A DNA stretch of 64,000 bases, from assembly GCA_028583405.1 (NCBI GenBank), contig CM053252.1, positions 32,989,562 to 33,053,561 on the forward strand, in the 5' to 3' direction. This stretch comes from Pogonophryne albipinna. Its lineage: Eukaryota > Chordata > Actinopteri > Perciformes > Artedidraconidae. Positions within the stretch are counted from its first letter, which is position 1; each line of letters opens with the position of its first letter. A model generated the notes under the pieces. The model had not been told where the DNA came from. It saw only the letters and a program-made list of their open reading frames with translations, and searched no databases. Shown one piece after another: positions 32,828 to 44,782 of this stretch. A program made the position numbers and the translations under genes.

Positions 32828-34417
32828 ATGACTTCTGAGCAAGAATATGGTGTTGATGTTAAGAAGTCTGTGTATATTGAAGGTATTACAGCAACAGATA
32901 CTGATGACCAGATTGCTGAATTCTGTTTACCCTTTGGGCCTGTTAACAAAGTGCTAAGGGTGAGGCAGACAGGGCAAGGCAGTGGTGTTAAAGCTTTATT
33001 GGAATTTGAGTCTGAGGAATCTTTTCTAGACCTAGCACCTAGCCTTCCACAGTGTTTCCCAAGTATAGCAGACCCTGAGATTATGTGGCGTGTAGATAGA
33101 GCTTACAAAACGTCACAGACCCCTAAGAAAACCACACCCACAGTGCGTGCAGAACTCTTGCATCAGAATGACAGCTCAGTCTCTGAGAGTGATGCAGACT
33201 CTGATGACAGTAGGACTCCTTTGATACGCAGACACACCAAGCTTACTCAAGGTGCTTCTCCAGAACTTGCCTCCAAAGCTAGAGGTAGGACAAAATCATT
33301 GCAGCAAGCTCATTCATTCAACAAAGCAGCATCAGACAACAGCATTATCAATCCCCCTGAGATTCAAAGGATCATCGTAGAGCATTTTATTAAGAATGAT
33401 GGCTCCAATGCATCAAATCCAGGATCCAAATGGCTTCGTCCTTTCTCAGGAAGAGATCCTAAGCCCCCAAATGAAGTGGACTTTGAGACATGGTCTCTCC
33501 ATGTGGAGCTTATGATGCATGATAACCCCACTGTTGATATCCAGCGACGTAAGATTTTGGAGAGCCTGCTTCCACCCGCTTCTAGCTTAGTAAGACAGCT
33601 AGGTCCATATGCAACTCCCCGTGATTATGTCAAACTTCTCGACTCAGCATATGGGTTAGTTGAGGATGGGGAAGAGATCTTTGCAAGGTTTCTTGGCACA
33701 CAACAAAACACAGGAGAGAAAGCCTCTGAGTTTCTGCAGCGACTGCAAGCATTGCTGAACACAGCTATACAGAGAGGTGGCATTCTAAATGCAGAAGCAA
33801 ACAGACTCTTGTTGAGACAGTTTCGTCGTGGATGTTGGGATCAGTCACTTCTTCTAGCATTACAGCAAGAAATTAACTCTGCAACACCACCTGACTTTTC
33901 AGACTTCTTACTGCAGTTGCGTACAGAAGAAGATAGGAGAGCTTCTAAGCTTGATCGTATGCATCGTCATTTTGGGGGAACAAAAACAAAATCATCTGTA
34001 AATATGCAGCTTGTGCCAGAGGTTTTTCCTTATGATGCAAATGCTAATGTACTCCAGAAGTACATGACAGAAACAGAAGATTTAACGAAGCAGGTGGCTG
34101 AACTAAAAATGCAGCTCCGCAAGAAGGAAGATCAAAGAACACAGCAATACTCGAACAACCCAAATCCAGCCCAGGAATATCCCTGTGCTAAAGCAGCAGC
34201 AGATCTTCAAGCGCAGCTAGCAGCAAGTCATCCTCCCAGGCCAAGGGCTTGGTTCTGTTTTAAATGTGGCAATGATGGCCACATAGCAAGACATTGCGAA
34301 AATCCACCAAATAAACCCTTGGTAGATCAGAAATACAATGAGTTGAAGGCAAGGCAAAAGGAATGGCAGAGCAAATTCGGCCATTTAAACTGGACCGGGT
34401 CGCAGTGGAGGGAATAA
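32828..34417 (+). CDS. gypsy Gag, PNMA-like (529 aa), copy 3
   Basis: This is the structural Gag protein of the retrotransposon and the only fully open copy in the window. Residues about 10-95 look like the RRM-like N-terminus of PNMA proteins. Residues 95-200 are a Ser/Thr-rich linker. Residues 215-385 match the PNMA/gypsy capsid pattern (FETW near 219, then an alpha-helical stretch with LESLLPPA, FLGTQQNTGEKASEF and RQFRRGCWDQ). Residues 410-440 form a coiled coil, and residues 477-490 are a CCHC knuckle (Cys477, Cys480, His485, Cys490). The start codon follows the 5' leader at 32828 and is the first good ATG. The last 18 codons overlap pol, with a slippery heptamer at 34384-34390. Gag should form particles that package the element RNA. 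Confidence 0.85.
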   Translation: MTSEQEYGVDVKKSVYIEGITATDTDDQIAEFCLPFGPVNKVLRVRQTGQGSGVKALLEFESEESFLDLAPSLPQCFPSIADPEIMWRVDRAYKTSQTPKKTTPTVRAELLHQNDSSVSESDADSDDSRTPLIRRHTKLTQGASPELASKARGRTKSLQQAHSFNKAASDNSIINPPEIQRIIVEHFIKNDGSNASNPGSKWLRPFSGRDPKPPNEVDFETWSLHVELMMHDNPTVDIQRRKILESLLPPASSLVRQLGPYATPRDYVKLLDSAYGLVEDGEEIFARFLGTQQNTGEKASEFLQRLQALLNTAIQRGGILNAEANRLLLRQFRRGCWDQSLLLALQQEINSATPPDFSDFLLQLRTEEDRRASKLDRMHRHFGGTKTKSSVNMQLVPEVFPYDANANVLQKYMTETEDLTKQVAELKMQLRKKEDQRTQQYSNNPNPAQEYPCAKAAADLQAQLAASHPPRPRAWFCFKCGNDGHIARHCENPPNKPLVDQKYNELKARQKEWQSKFGHLNWTGSQWRE

Positions 34418-37400
34418 CTGCACCCAGTGATGAACTGAAATGTCCCATACAAAAACAAGAAAGAGAAACAGTTACCAGTAAAAATAATTATTCAACTCAG
34501 TCATCTGATGTTCTTCTTCCAAGAGGATTGATAGGCCCCAAGTGTACAGCAACTGTCACTATTGAAGGAGTTCAGTGTGTAAGCCTTCTTGATTCCGGTT
34601 CCCAAGTGACTACAATTTCAAAGTCATTTCATGAAAACCATCTCTCACATCGACCAATCTTCCCTATTCAAGATCTTTTGGACATAGAGGGCGCTGGTGG
34701 TCAAGAAGTGCCTTATCTGGGGTATGTCCAAGCTAACATCCATTTTCCAGAGGATGTCATGGGGAAGGCTGAAAGAGTTGTTACTCTTGCACTTGTTGTG
34801 CCTGATCATAGAACAAACATGGATGTTCCTTTGTTGATAGGCACTAATACACTGGACCCTCTGTATGCAAAGTGTGCACAGAACAAGTTTGGAAAGTATA
34901 GTTCCAGAGCCAGCCATTGTTTCCAACTGGTGAAACATCTATACCAGAGATACAAAATACATCAACAAAATGGCAGAGTTGGGACTGTGAAGCTGCAGAG
35001 CAAAAAGTGCATCACCTTTCCCGTAGGAGAGAGGGTGGCTTTAACAGGATATGCCAGACATGTCCATGTAGCAGCTGATGTGACACTCTTGGTTGAGCCC
35101 CCTCAGTCAAACTTACCTGGTGGTCTCTTCTTTTGCAGTTACATCATGACAAGTCCATCATGTCCATCCTTCAAGGTTACTGTTCTGGTAAAAAATTAGA
35201 CTGCAAGGGACATCACAGTACCTGCAGGTCACATCATTGCTGAGCTCTCTCTTACCAAAGCTGTGTCATTATTGCCATCACATGAGGCTAAAGCTACATC
35301 AAGTGAACCATCTCATCCTGCATCAGCTTCTGCAACCTGCAACGCTATGAATGTATCTGATTCTAGTAAACTTACCTTTGACTTTGCTGACTCTCCTTTG
35401 TCTGAAGAGTGGAAGGAGAGAATCACCAAGAAGTTAAATTCAGCGTCAGAAGCCTTTGCACATAGTGATCTCGACTATGGTCATACTACTGAGATCAAAC
35501 ATCGAATCCGCCTTTCAGACCCATCTCCCTTTAAACAAAGACCCAGACCTATCCATCCTTCTGATTATGAGGCTGTCAGGCTTCATTTAAAAGAACTTCA
35601 AGAAGCTAACATAATCCGTGAATCAGAGAGCCCCTTTGCTTCTCCAATTGTTGTGGTGAAGAAAAAGAATGGTGAAATCAGGTTGTGCATCGACTACCGT
35701 AAACTGAACCGACAAACCATCAAAGATGCATATGCTTTGCCCAACATTGAGGAAGCTTTCTCAGCCTTAATAGGGTCCAAGTGGTTCTCTATTATGGATC
35801 TTAAATCTGGCTATTATCAGGTGGAGATGGAGGAGGAAGACATGTTCAAGACAGCTTTTGTGACACCTATGGGATTCTGGGAGTTTAACAGAATGCCGCA
35901 GGGAGTAACGAATGCTCCCAGTACTTTTCAAAGAGTAATGGAAAAGTGTGTGGGTAGCATGGACTTGAGTGAAGCCTTAGTCTTTCTTGACGACGTCATT
36001 GTTTTCTCTGCCACACTCGAGGAACATGAGGACCGACTTCTGAGAGTACTAAACAGGCTGAAGGAATATGGCTTAAAGCTTTCACCAAAGAAATGTCAAT
36101 TCTTCAGGACATCTGTCAAATATCTAGGCCATGTTGTTTCAGAAAAAGGAGTGGAAACGGACCCAGCCAAGATAGCGGCCCTTACTACCTGGCCCAGGCC
36201 CAATAACATCAAGGAACTCAAGTCTTTTCTTGGTTTTGCTGGATATTACAGGAGGTTTATAAAGGACTACTCCAAAATTGCAAAACCCCTCAATGACTTA
36301 ACAGCTGGGTACCTGCCACCAAAGCGAAAGTCCACCTACTCATGCCGAAACTCAAAGTGTGTGGATTTCAAAAAGCCTTTCAATGACAAATGGACATCAG
36401 CAGCCGAGGATGCATTCAACAGTCTCATTCACATGCTCACTACAGCTCCTATTCTTGGTTTTGCAGACGCCAAGAAACCATACATTGTGCACACCGACGC
36501 AAGCATCAATGGCCTTGGTGCCGCCTTGTATCAGGAGCACGAAGGCAAATTGAGAGTGGTTGCCTATGCAAGCCGGGGACTCTCCCAATGTGAGCGAAGA
36601 TTTCCTGCACATAAACTTGAATTCCTCTCTCTTAAGTGGGCTGTTACAGAGAAGTTCTTCGATTATCTATATGGAGCAAAATTCACGGTCATGACAGATA
36701 ACAACCCGCTCACATATATATTGACGTCTGCAAAACTTGATGCAGCAGGGCATCGTTGGTTGGCTGCTCTTTCCAGCTTTGACTTTAATATCCAGTACAG
36801 AGCTGGGAAAAAGAACCAAGATGCAGATGCTCTTTCCAGACGTCCACATCCTCATGACCAAGACACAGTGGATTTCAGTACTGAGGATGAAGATAACCGC
36901 ATTGAGAGGTTCATTGCTCAGTTCCTGAAAAATGACAAAGGAACTGATTTCTCAAGTGAAGCTGTGAAGGCTGTGTGTCAGAGGCATCAGTTGTCTTCAG
37001 GTGCAGATCCAGGAGCAATCCATCCTGTACCTATTGAGTGCCTGGCAATTGATGTCACTGCCATACCAGCAGGTTTCCGTCAAACTGATGTGCTTGGGTC
37101 CTGTACATTGCCACAAATGTCACTTGAAGACTGGGTACGTGAACAGGGACAAGATCAAATCATCAGTAGAGTAATTGCCATCTTGAATTCAGGAAACCGT
37201 CTGACATACAGAACAAGGCAGCGGGAAGACAGAGAAGTCCAGCTGATGTTGAGAGTATTGGACCAATTGGTCATGATCCATGGAGTCTTATACAGAAAAC
37301 GCATCAGCCAAGGAGAACCTTCCTATCAGCTTGTCCTTCCAAAGAGTCAGAGAAAAACATCACTTGAAAGCCTCCACGATGCTGTTGGGCACATGGGTGT

Positions 37401-39157
37401 GGAGAGAACCCTTGACTTAGTTCGTGCCCGATTCTATTGGCCACGGATGGTCGTAGATGTCAATGAAAAAATCAGGACTTGTGAGAGGTGTGTCAGGAGA
37501 AAGGCATGAGCTGAAAGGAATGCTCCACTGGTGAATATAAGAACTTGCCGCCCTTTGGAGCTAGTCTGCATGGACTACCTTTCCCTTGAGCCAGATGGAA
37601 GAGGAACCAAGGACATCTTGGTCATAACGGATCATTTCACAAAATATGCTGTTGCAGTTCCTACAGCAGATCAAAAAGCAAAGACGGTAGCAAAAGCTCT
37701 ATGGAACAACTTTTTCATCCACTATGGATTTCCTGAGCGATTGCATAGCGACCAGGGTCGTGATTTTGAGTCAACCCTGATCAAAGAGCTTTGCTCACTT
37801 CTAGGCATCAAAAAGACAAGGACTACACCTTATCATCCACATGGAAATCCTGTGGAGCGATTCAACAGAACCCTTCTTGCAATGTTGGGAACACTTGAAG
37901 AGGAGACAAAATCAAATGGAGGGATTTTGTGCAACCCCTCGTTCATGCATATAATTGCACAAAAAATGACACCACAGGCTTTTCTCCCTATCAACTCATG
38001 TTTGGCCGGCAGCCAAGGCTTCCAATTGACATTGCCTTTGGTCTGAGTCCAGAGAGATCCAAACTATCTCATTCAGAGTATGTCAAGAAGTTGACCGAAA
38101 GTCTAACTGAAAGCTACCGTTTAGCTACTGAACATAGTCGGAAAAATGCTTTTCAGAACAAACAGAGGTATGACAACAAAGTAAGAGAATCTACCCTGGC
38201 AGCAGGAGACCGAGTCCTCGTAAGAAACGTCAGTTTCAGGGGAAAACATAAAATTGCTGATCGCTGGAGTAAAACCATATACACTGTGGATAAACAAATC
38301 CAAGACTCACCTGTCTATGTCGTGGTGCCAGAGAACACAGGAGGACCTGAAAAAGTGTTACACAGAGACTTGCTTTTGCTTGATTTCTACCGTCTGATGT
38401 TGAACAGGTATGCCCTCAAATATCTAAAACCAGACAAGAACCAAATACAGTTTCACTTCCTGATATTCCTGAAGCTCTCGCTGAGGTTGAAGATGAAATG
38501 CCTCACATGGAAGATGAAGTTGAGTACTACTCCCACTACGACACACTGATGGAAGAGACAGCAGTCACATTGATGGACAAGGAACAAAGTAGCCCGATCA
38601 CACAAGAGAATAGTGGATTCGGAGGAGAGCCTCATACTGAAGGAACAGCTGAAAGAGACTTTCACATGGAAGACCAATGTGTCTCTGAGAGTCAGGAAGT
38701 GGATTTGAGTTTTAATGTGTCTTCTCTCAATCCTGAAGTTCCAGCATTCCAACCCAATGGAGTTAAAGTTGAGGAAAACTGGGAAGAAATCCAAATTCAG
38801 CACTCACCTCAGCATCAGATTGTAGGAACTGAGGAAAGTCTCCCTCACATTCCAGTGAACCAGAATGAGTTATGTAGCCCAAATACAACCGAAAGTGGAA
38901 TACAAACGGAAAATGGGGAAGAGAACGCACAGCCAGAAAGTATTGTCCCTTCTCATGAAGAGGAAACGGTACTGAGAAGATCCTCCAGAGAAAGAAGAGC
39001 TCCTGATAGGCTAACATATCAAACCTTAGGGAACCCCCTGGTGACACTTATGCACTCTATCTTAAGTGGGTTGGATCAGGCTTTCTCCCAAACTCTCAAC
39101 TTTGACACTGTACCCTATATATACCAGTTAACCCCTTTAACTTCTGAGATAGTGTAG
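34363..39157 (+). pseudogene. gypsy pol, copy 3, broken
   Basis: All Pol domains are present and mostly open. There is a TAG stop after the protease (35197-35199, shared with copy 1), a long open stretch from 35263 covering reverse transcriptase, RNase H and the integrase zinc region, and a TGA stop at 37507-37509 that replaces an arginine codon (CGA to TGA, a CpG-type change). A one-base loss lies near 37902, in the integrase core after the DDE glutamate, and the shared 4-base loss lies near 38387. The acidic tail is open at 38498-39157. It cannot yield a complete polyprotein. Confidence 0.9.
34384..34390 (+). promoter_or_regulatory. -1 frameshift slippery heptamer, copy 3
   Basis: TTTAAAC in the Gag frame (T TTA AAC), followed by the same 6-nt spacer and stem as in copy 4. 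Confidence 0.75.
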
Positions 39158-39199
39158 GGTGCAACATGCAAGGATGCATGCAGATTTAGGGGGGGAGAA

Positions 39200-39779
39200 T
39201 GTAACCCACTCAAATAATGCAGTTTTTTTTCACCTTGTAATAACCAGCAACTCTCACTCGGGGCAGTGCTGGGGCAGCAGAGTCTGCATATGAGGGAGGA
39301 GAGGAAGAGCAGGCCAGGTGTGGTTGTTAATGAGGCTCAATGAGTGGCAGCTGAGTGTGGGCCCTGTGTGTGTTCAAATTGTTTGATGATGTGCTTTTTT
39401 GATGCTGCGGGGAACCAGGAACTAGCAGAACCGATGGACGTTTTTGTATCTGCAGTTTTTGTCTTCTACTCACCAGAGAAAGGATTCCAAAGGATTCTAC
39501 TCACCAGAAAAAGGATTCTAAAGGATTCTACTCACCAGAAAAAGGACTGATGGTCATTGGATTACCAGAGAGAGAGAGAAACTACAGACTGCCCGGGTTC
39601 GATTAATGTTGTTTTGTCCATGATAGCAGATTGGGTTTCACTGGGGTGGATGAGGGGTTTGTGAAAGTGTTGTATGAATGTTTAATAAAATGCCGGCTAT
39701 ATTAATTTGATATTGTTTTTTCTATTTATATTATCTTCTACTCCTCAATGAAAGCAACCTAGTACATAGAAGTGTTACA
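39200..39779 (+). repeat. 3' LTR, gypsy copy 3 (580 bp)
   Basis: Same variant set as the 3' LTR of copy 2; preceded by the polypurine tract at about 39188-39199. Confidence 0.9.
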
Positions 39780-39783
39780 ATAA

Positions 39784-40780
39784 TAAAAGGAATACCTACA
39801 CCCACACACGCAGGTAAACCAGTTCAACAAGTCACACAATGCTGTCTGGCTAATGATAACAGGCTAATTATCATACTAAAAGGGATACATCCAAGTGTCC
39901 CAACACATTTCAGAAATAACTGTTTCTGCCAAAACCAGAGAAGAGTTAAATGAATTGTTGTAACTAATTAACTGATAAGATACAAGTAGAGTTTAAAATA
40001 TTGCTAGAGATATAATTTCACTTACTTTTATCAGAAATAATGTATTAATTTATTCAATTCTGGTCTTAATTCAAAATCTTAACAGAGGACACATTTAGAA
40101 CTTAGTTATAGTGAATTATCAAAGACATTATATTTCTATTTGTGTTTTATTTCCATATGTGAACATATAAGAAGGGCAAAAAACCTCTTGCCACCTGAAC
40201 AGTTTCTTCCCCTTCGCTACCGGCCTCATCAACAAGTCCCGGAAATATAACTTGAAAATAAACCTGTTTCTGATTCTGAACTGATCATTGTGGAGGAACT
40301 TCCACACAAAAGCAACCTCTTTGGTAAGAAATGAACAAATAATAGAAGTTTGAAGCAAAGTTTTGGCTATTACAGGCTATTGAAGTGTTGGCCAGACGGG
40401 TAATACTGCATAGGCAATTAACAGTACAGGCTATAGAAATGTTGGCCAGGCGGGCACAACTTGCATACTAATTACAACCCTAATATCAATCCTAACAATG
40501 GGAAGTGAATATTTAGTAGCGAGATGTGAATTCAAACTGGGAAAATCAAACCAGAGAAGGAAGTTACAGTGATACTTAAATGAGACTTAATAATACATTT
40601 CTGCAATAATCATAATCTGGTTCACTCTCACACACACGTACGTACACATCACTGTGTTTTCAACAAACAAGGAAGAGATTTTTATTTCCTGATGACGTGT
40701 CACTGTCTCTGAATGTGGCTATTGTTCATGATTTTACATATTGTCTTGTGACTGTGAGAACATTTTGAAATGTATAATGA
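39784..40780. other. Intergenic spacer, unit 3
   Basis: Counterpart of 6186-7180; no gene is seen. Confidence 0.5.
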
Positions 40781-40855
40781 CTCAGCTGGATATCAGCCTG
40801 ATAGGTGGTGATTGGTTGCTTCAGTATAATGGGAGGTGTGGAAGAGAACTATAAA
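40690..40855 (+). promoter_or_regulatory. Promoter of secreted-protein gene copy 3
   Basis: TATAAA at 40850-40855, with an inverted CCAAT box and a TGACTCA about 40 and 70 bp upstream, as in copy 1. The non-coding exon 1 ends at 40928. Confidence 0.6.
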
Positions 40856-41045
40856 TGATACTGACAAGGAGTCCCTCCGTCACGACTTAGCAGGAGCTTC
40901 TTCAGAAAGATTCAGAGAACTCCTACAGGTATGTTACAGTAGAGATAGTTGTGACTGTTTGACACAAGGTGGTTCTGTTTTTGGGAAAAATCTTGGCATT
41001 TGTAATGATATTTGCATTATTTCTCAGGTTTAGTCCGACGTTAGA

Positions 41046-42790
41046 ATGATGAACCCTGCTTTCCTCTCTGTGGCTCTGCTGCTGCTGGTGCTGCTTCCTG
41101 GGGCCCCAGCTAGAAAGGACTCACCTGAAAGTGATTCAGCTGAAAGCAATTCAGATGAAAGCATTTCAGCTGAAAACATTTCAGATGAAAGCATTTCAGC
41201 TGAAAACATTTCAGATGAAAGCATTTCAGCTGAAAGCAATTCAGATGAAAGCATTTCAGCTGAAAACATTTCACCTGAAAGTGATTCAGCTGAAAGTGAT
41301 TCAGCTGAAAGCAATCCAGATGAAAGCATTCCAGCTGAAAGCAATTCAGATGAAAGCATTCCAGCTGAAAACATTTCACCTGAAAGTGATTCACCTGAAA
41401 GTGATTCAGCTGAAAGCATTCCAGATGAAAGCATTCCAGCTGAAAGCAATCCAGATGAAAGCATTCCAGCTGAAAGCAATTCAGATGAAAGCATTCCAGC
41501 TGAAAGCAATTCAGATGAAAGCATGTCAGATGAAAGCAATTCAGATGAAAGCATTTCAGATAAAAGCAATTCAGCTGAAGTTGCACCAACTCCAAGTAAG
41601 AGCTGCAGAAAAAATAATTTGTCATGTTTTTATTAAAGGACCACATCAACAAATACTTGAATATCACTGATGTGCAATAACAGTTCCTGTCAATATAAAA
41701 GTGTGTGCAATACCACTTCTTTATACACTTATTATATGCAGTTAACACTTTATTACTTTACAATTTGTTAACGTTTCCGTCTCGATACTTTTATATATTG
41801 ATTTACTTTTTAAATCTTTTATCCTTGTTAAGTATTTGTTTTTGCTCATTTGTTTGTATTTGTTATAACATGAGCTTGCCTTTGTATTGAATATATAAAT
41901 CTAATCTTTTTCCTTTTTTTTCATCTGCACTTTACTTTTGCTGCTGTATAGATATTTCCTTGATACGGGAAGTAGGGTTAGGGTTTCTGATTCTGGCCAT
42001 TAAAAACAATACATGTTGTATTCCTGTATGTTCTTTATTCTCTTTTTAGATTATGTACTAACTATGACTTCATTTCATTCCAGATTGTGTAACTCCCTTC
42101 AGCATCCTGGTGTCAAACTCTGTAACCATCGCTCCCAACAAGACCTACAGCGCGTGTGTGGTTTGCAGAGGAACCTTACTGGGAGGAATGATGAGACTGC
42201 AGGAAAAAAACAAAGGGTTTAGGTAAGATCATCACATCAGCTTTAAGCACGAATCAACCCCTTTTTAAATTATAACCAGTGGTGGAATGTAACAAAGAAC
42301 ATTCACTCAAGTAATGTAGTTAAGCACAATTTTGAAGCACTGATACTTGAGTCTTTTGCTCCTTCATACTTCTACGACTCTTCTTACTTTTCACCATAAA
42401 ATGTTTAACTCACCACTGTTTTCTCTGTCAAAAGCAATTATCTAAACAGATATATAATGATGTTGTGTATTCCATGTCCTTCATTGAGATATCTCCTGTC
42501 GTCCCTGCAGGTTCACCTACACCGAGGATCCCAACTACGGCCCATATCTGCAGAGTGTGAATGGTTTGAATGGCAGTACAAAGGACCGCACTTACTGGGA
42601 GCTGCTGGTCAAAAAAGCCAACGAAACCATCAGACTTAATGTTGGTGAGTCAAGCTGCTTTTTGTCTTTTTAAAGTAAACTTCCACTATCTTATTCAAAA
42701 TCAATTTATATCATATTTTTGTTTGCAGGTATTGGAGCTTTCATTCCGAGTGAAAATGACCAAATCATCCTGAATTTTAAGGGGTACTAA
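41046..42790 (+). CDS. Secreted Ser/Glu-repeat transcobalamin-like protein, copy 3 (294 aa)
   Basis: The coding exons are 41046-41595, 42084-42222, 42511-42644 and 42729-42790, all with GT/AG borders; the total of 885 nt is in frame. The protein has a signal peptide (residues 1-21), 31 five-residue Ser/Glu repeats (about 25-179) and then a domain of about 110 residues like the C-terminal beta-domain of transcobalamin/intrinsic factor (DUF4430-like). Marks of the domain are FTYTEDPNYGPYLQSVNG, TYWELLV and a final FIPSENDQIILNF. It lacks the large alpha-domain, so cobalamin binding should not be assumed. NKT, NGS and NET are possible glycosylation sites. The start is the first of two ATGs, in good context after the exon acceptor. 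Exon 5 ends Lys-Gly-Tyr where copy 4 has Lys-Glu-Tyr. A polyadenylation signal is at 43089-43094. Confidence 0.8.
41116..41580 (+). repeat. 15-bp coding minisatellite, 31 units
   Basis: The longest of the three tracts. Higher-order blocks are visible: NSDES-ISAEN-ISDES and IPAES-NSDES pairs recur, which fits expansion by unequal exchange or slippage in multiples of 30-60 bp. Confidence 0.9.
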
Positions 42791-43842
42791 AGGATCCGAC
42801 GCCACTGGAAATCATCATAAGATCAAAGCCAGATTCAACTGTATGATTATGTATTTCATACATTCAGATATAAATAACAGCTTGATACATAACCCCTAAT
42901 GTAAACAAGAGGGGTTCGCATTACGATGTCTTGACTTTTTGATGGTCTCATGGGAATCCACCTTCACTTTAAATGTTCTGCTTGTAATCAAATATTTCTT
43001 CTTTCCTATTACTGAGGCAGTGCGATTACATAACACTATACTCACTTGAACATGCTTTGTGTGAATCTTTCTGTACCAGGAAACAAACAATAAAATATCC
43101 TTTACAGCATTCAAATCTGTGTGATGAGAACTTTTTCCTTAATTTTCCCTCATGCACGAACACCATTGTATTATGTAATTTGGAACATTAGCATCATTTC
43201 CAGAAAGGTTTGAGAACGAGGAAAACATCATGCACACCATTGTTGGCATTCATCCTGTTAAACATTTCCTAAACAATATGAAGGTCACCACTTACAGGTG
43301 GCAACACAATACTGATATATAATTGTTGGTTAATGTTTGGGTAATTAAGGAAACTGTCTTAGGAATCAATAACAGAACACGATGCAAGTGTAACAGCATG
43401 TAATGTGTCTACTTACTGTAAGTCTTTGTTAATGTTAAGACTCTTTCTATTTCTTAATTAATCAAGAATAAAGGTAGTTATTCGTTCATAGAAGACACAT
43501 TTTCTGTTCAAATAAAGTGTTTCAAGAATAATAATCGTGGTGTCGTTGATACTATTTGTATAGATGCTACTGTTCAAGTCATTTTTGGACAATACTGTTT
43601 TTCTATTGTCGAAATGACAGCAAAAAGGTCTTCCTGTTTTTCGGTCATATAATATTATATCCTTTTAAAAACTTATATTGAGCTTTGATTTATTTCAGGA
43701 CAAATTCTTGTTTACACACTGCCCACTATACATTTCATTTCAAACCATCATCAAAATACCACATATAGTACAACCAGCCACACAAAGGTAATTTAAACAC
43801 GAGGAACAGCTGATTTAATATAAGTTGTGTAAACTCAACCTC

Positions 43843-44173
43843 CAGGGGTGGGTAAGAAAGCTATAGTCTAAGGTAAAGAGGCTTCCTTCACTTTTAGAAA
43901 TGTTGACAGAAATGCAATCGACGCTCCGACAACAATCTTACTACTGTAAGCAGGTAGAATCAGGAAACATAGAAACAGAACTGCACCCCTGTCAGACGAG
44001 ACATATACCACGTGATGACACGTTAGGTTTGTGTTGTGTTCAAGGACCCTGAAAAAATAGGAAAAACAGGCACTCGCTTGTTTAATTTTTTTGCGGTCTA
44101 GATTTCTTAATTTTTTTACCAAATGGTCTCGCGGGCCGTATACGGCCCGGGGGCCGGAGGTTCCCCACCCCTG
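43843..44173. mobile_element. hAT-like non-autonomous element, unit 3
   Basis: Counterpart of 9365-9734, with an internal deletion of about 38 bp after the poly-T run near 44117. Confidence 0.55.
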
Positions 44174-44778
44174 CTGTAATCTGTAACCACCAAATCCGTC
44201 AAGAGCCTCGAACCTCGTGCGACAATATATTTTATTACACAGGGCGTTGCCCGTACATTTATGATTGGTCAAGACTAGCTGAAGAGATAACATGGTTTAG
44301 ACTTGGTTCTCTTTGGTTGGTGCGCAGACTCAGATAGAGTCTCTTGGCAACACGATCCTCCAATCAGCATTCGGCCGACCTGTGGAAGTCCCTCCCTACT
44401 CTGGCACCATCATACTCATTTGTTTTCTCTAACGTTTCTTCAGATATAGCGGGAAACCATAATGTTGCTTCCTAGCTTTGCGGGGGAGCGCGGCTACCAT
44501 ACAAAGTCAAGGCCGGTGCGATGTGCTGTTCTGACTACCTCTTTGTGTTCTCTTAGTCTCTGCACTCGACCTTGCTACTTTCAATATTGCAAGCTAAACA
44601 CTTTCTCATGTAACTTTTCCCTTCGTTCCTGTCCTCCCCATCAAAACTTGTGAGGGGGGTGATTGGGTCTATTTATTCCAAAGTCACAGCTGTCAGAGAA
44701 TAATTCTTCCTTACTCCTAAGATATTTAACCTTATTGCCTGTTGACGTTAATAACCAACCCTGACTCTGTTATCTCCT

Positions 44779-44782
44779 TTAA
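44779..44782. other. Empty TTAA target site
   Basis: A single TTAA stands where units 1 and 2 carry the 2,028-bp element. The flanks are continuous with those of the filled sites. It could be the original empty site or a precise excision; the shared lesions favour never-inserted. Confidence 0.85.

Larger units (their letters stand above)
17737..34283 (+). repeat. Tandem array unit 2 (16.55 kb)
   Basis: Direct repeat of unit 1 with the same order of parts and the same TTAA element. It differs by an extra 0.5-kb deletion in the secreted-protein gene and by the frameshift-rich gypsy body. Confidence 0.9.
32081..39779 (+). mobile_element. Ty3/gypsy retrotransposon copy 3, full-length
   Basis: Both LTRs, the primer-site region, an open gag, a broken pol and the polypurine tract are present, between ATAA duplications (32077-32080 and 39780-39783). 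Confidence 0.95.

Noticed and set aside
41116..41580. CRISPR-like array
   Set aside because: The units are contiguous 15-bp codon repeats without spacers, in a spliced eukaryotic gene.
41030..41748. Long minus-strand and second-frame ORFs across the Ser/Glu repeat
   Set aside because: A 15-bp period is a multiple of three, so any frame without a stop in one unit stays open throughout. The signal peptide, splice sites and domain support only the Ser/Glu frame.
41046..42790. Antifreeze protein
   Set aside because: The tract is acidic Ser/Glu, unlike the Ala/Thr, Cys-rich or Thr-x-Thr patterns of known fish antifreezes, and it is followed by a transcobalamin-like domain.
41046..42790. True cobalamin carrier
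   Set aside because: The large alpha-helical domain that forms half of the cobalamin site is absent, so vitamin B12 binding is not supported.
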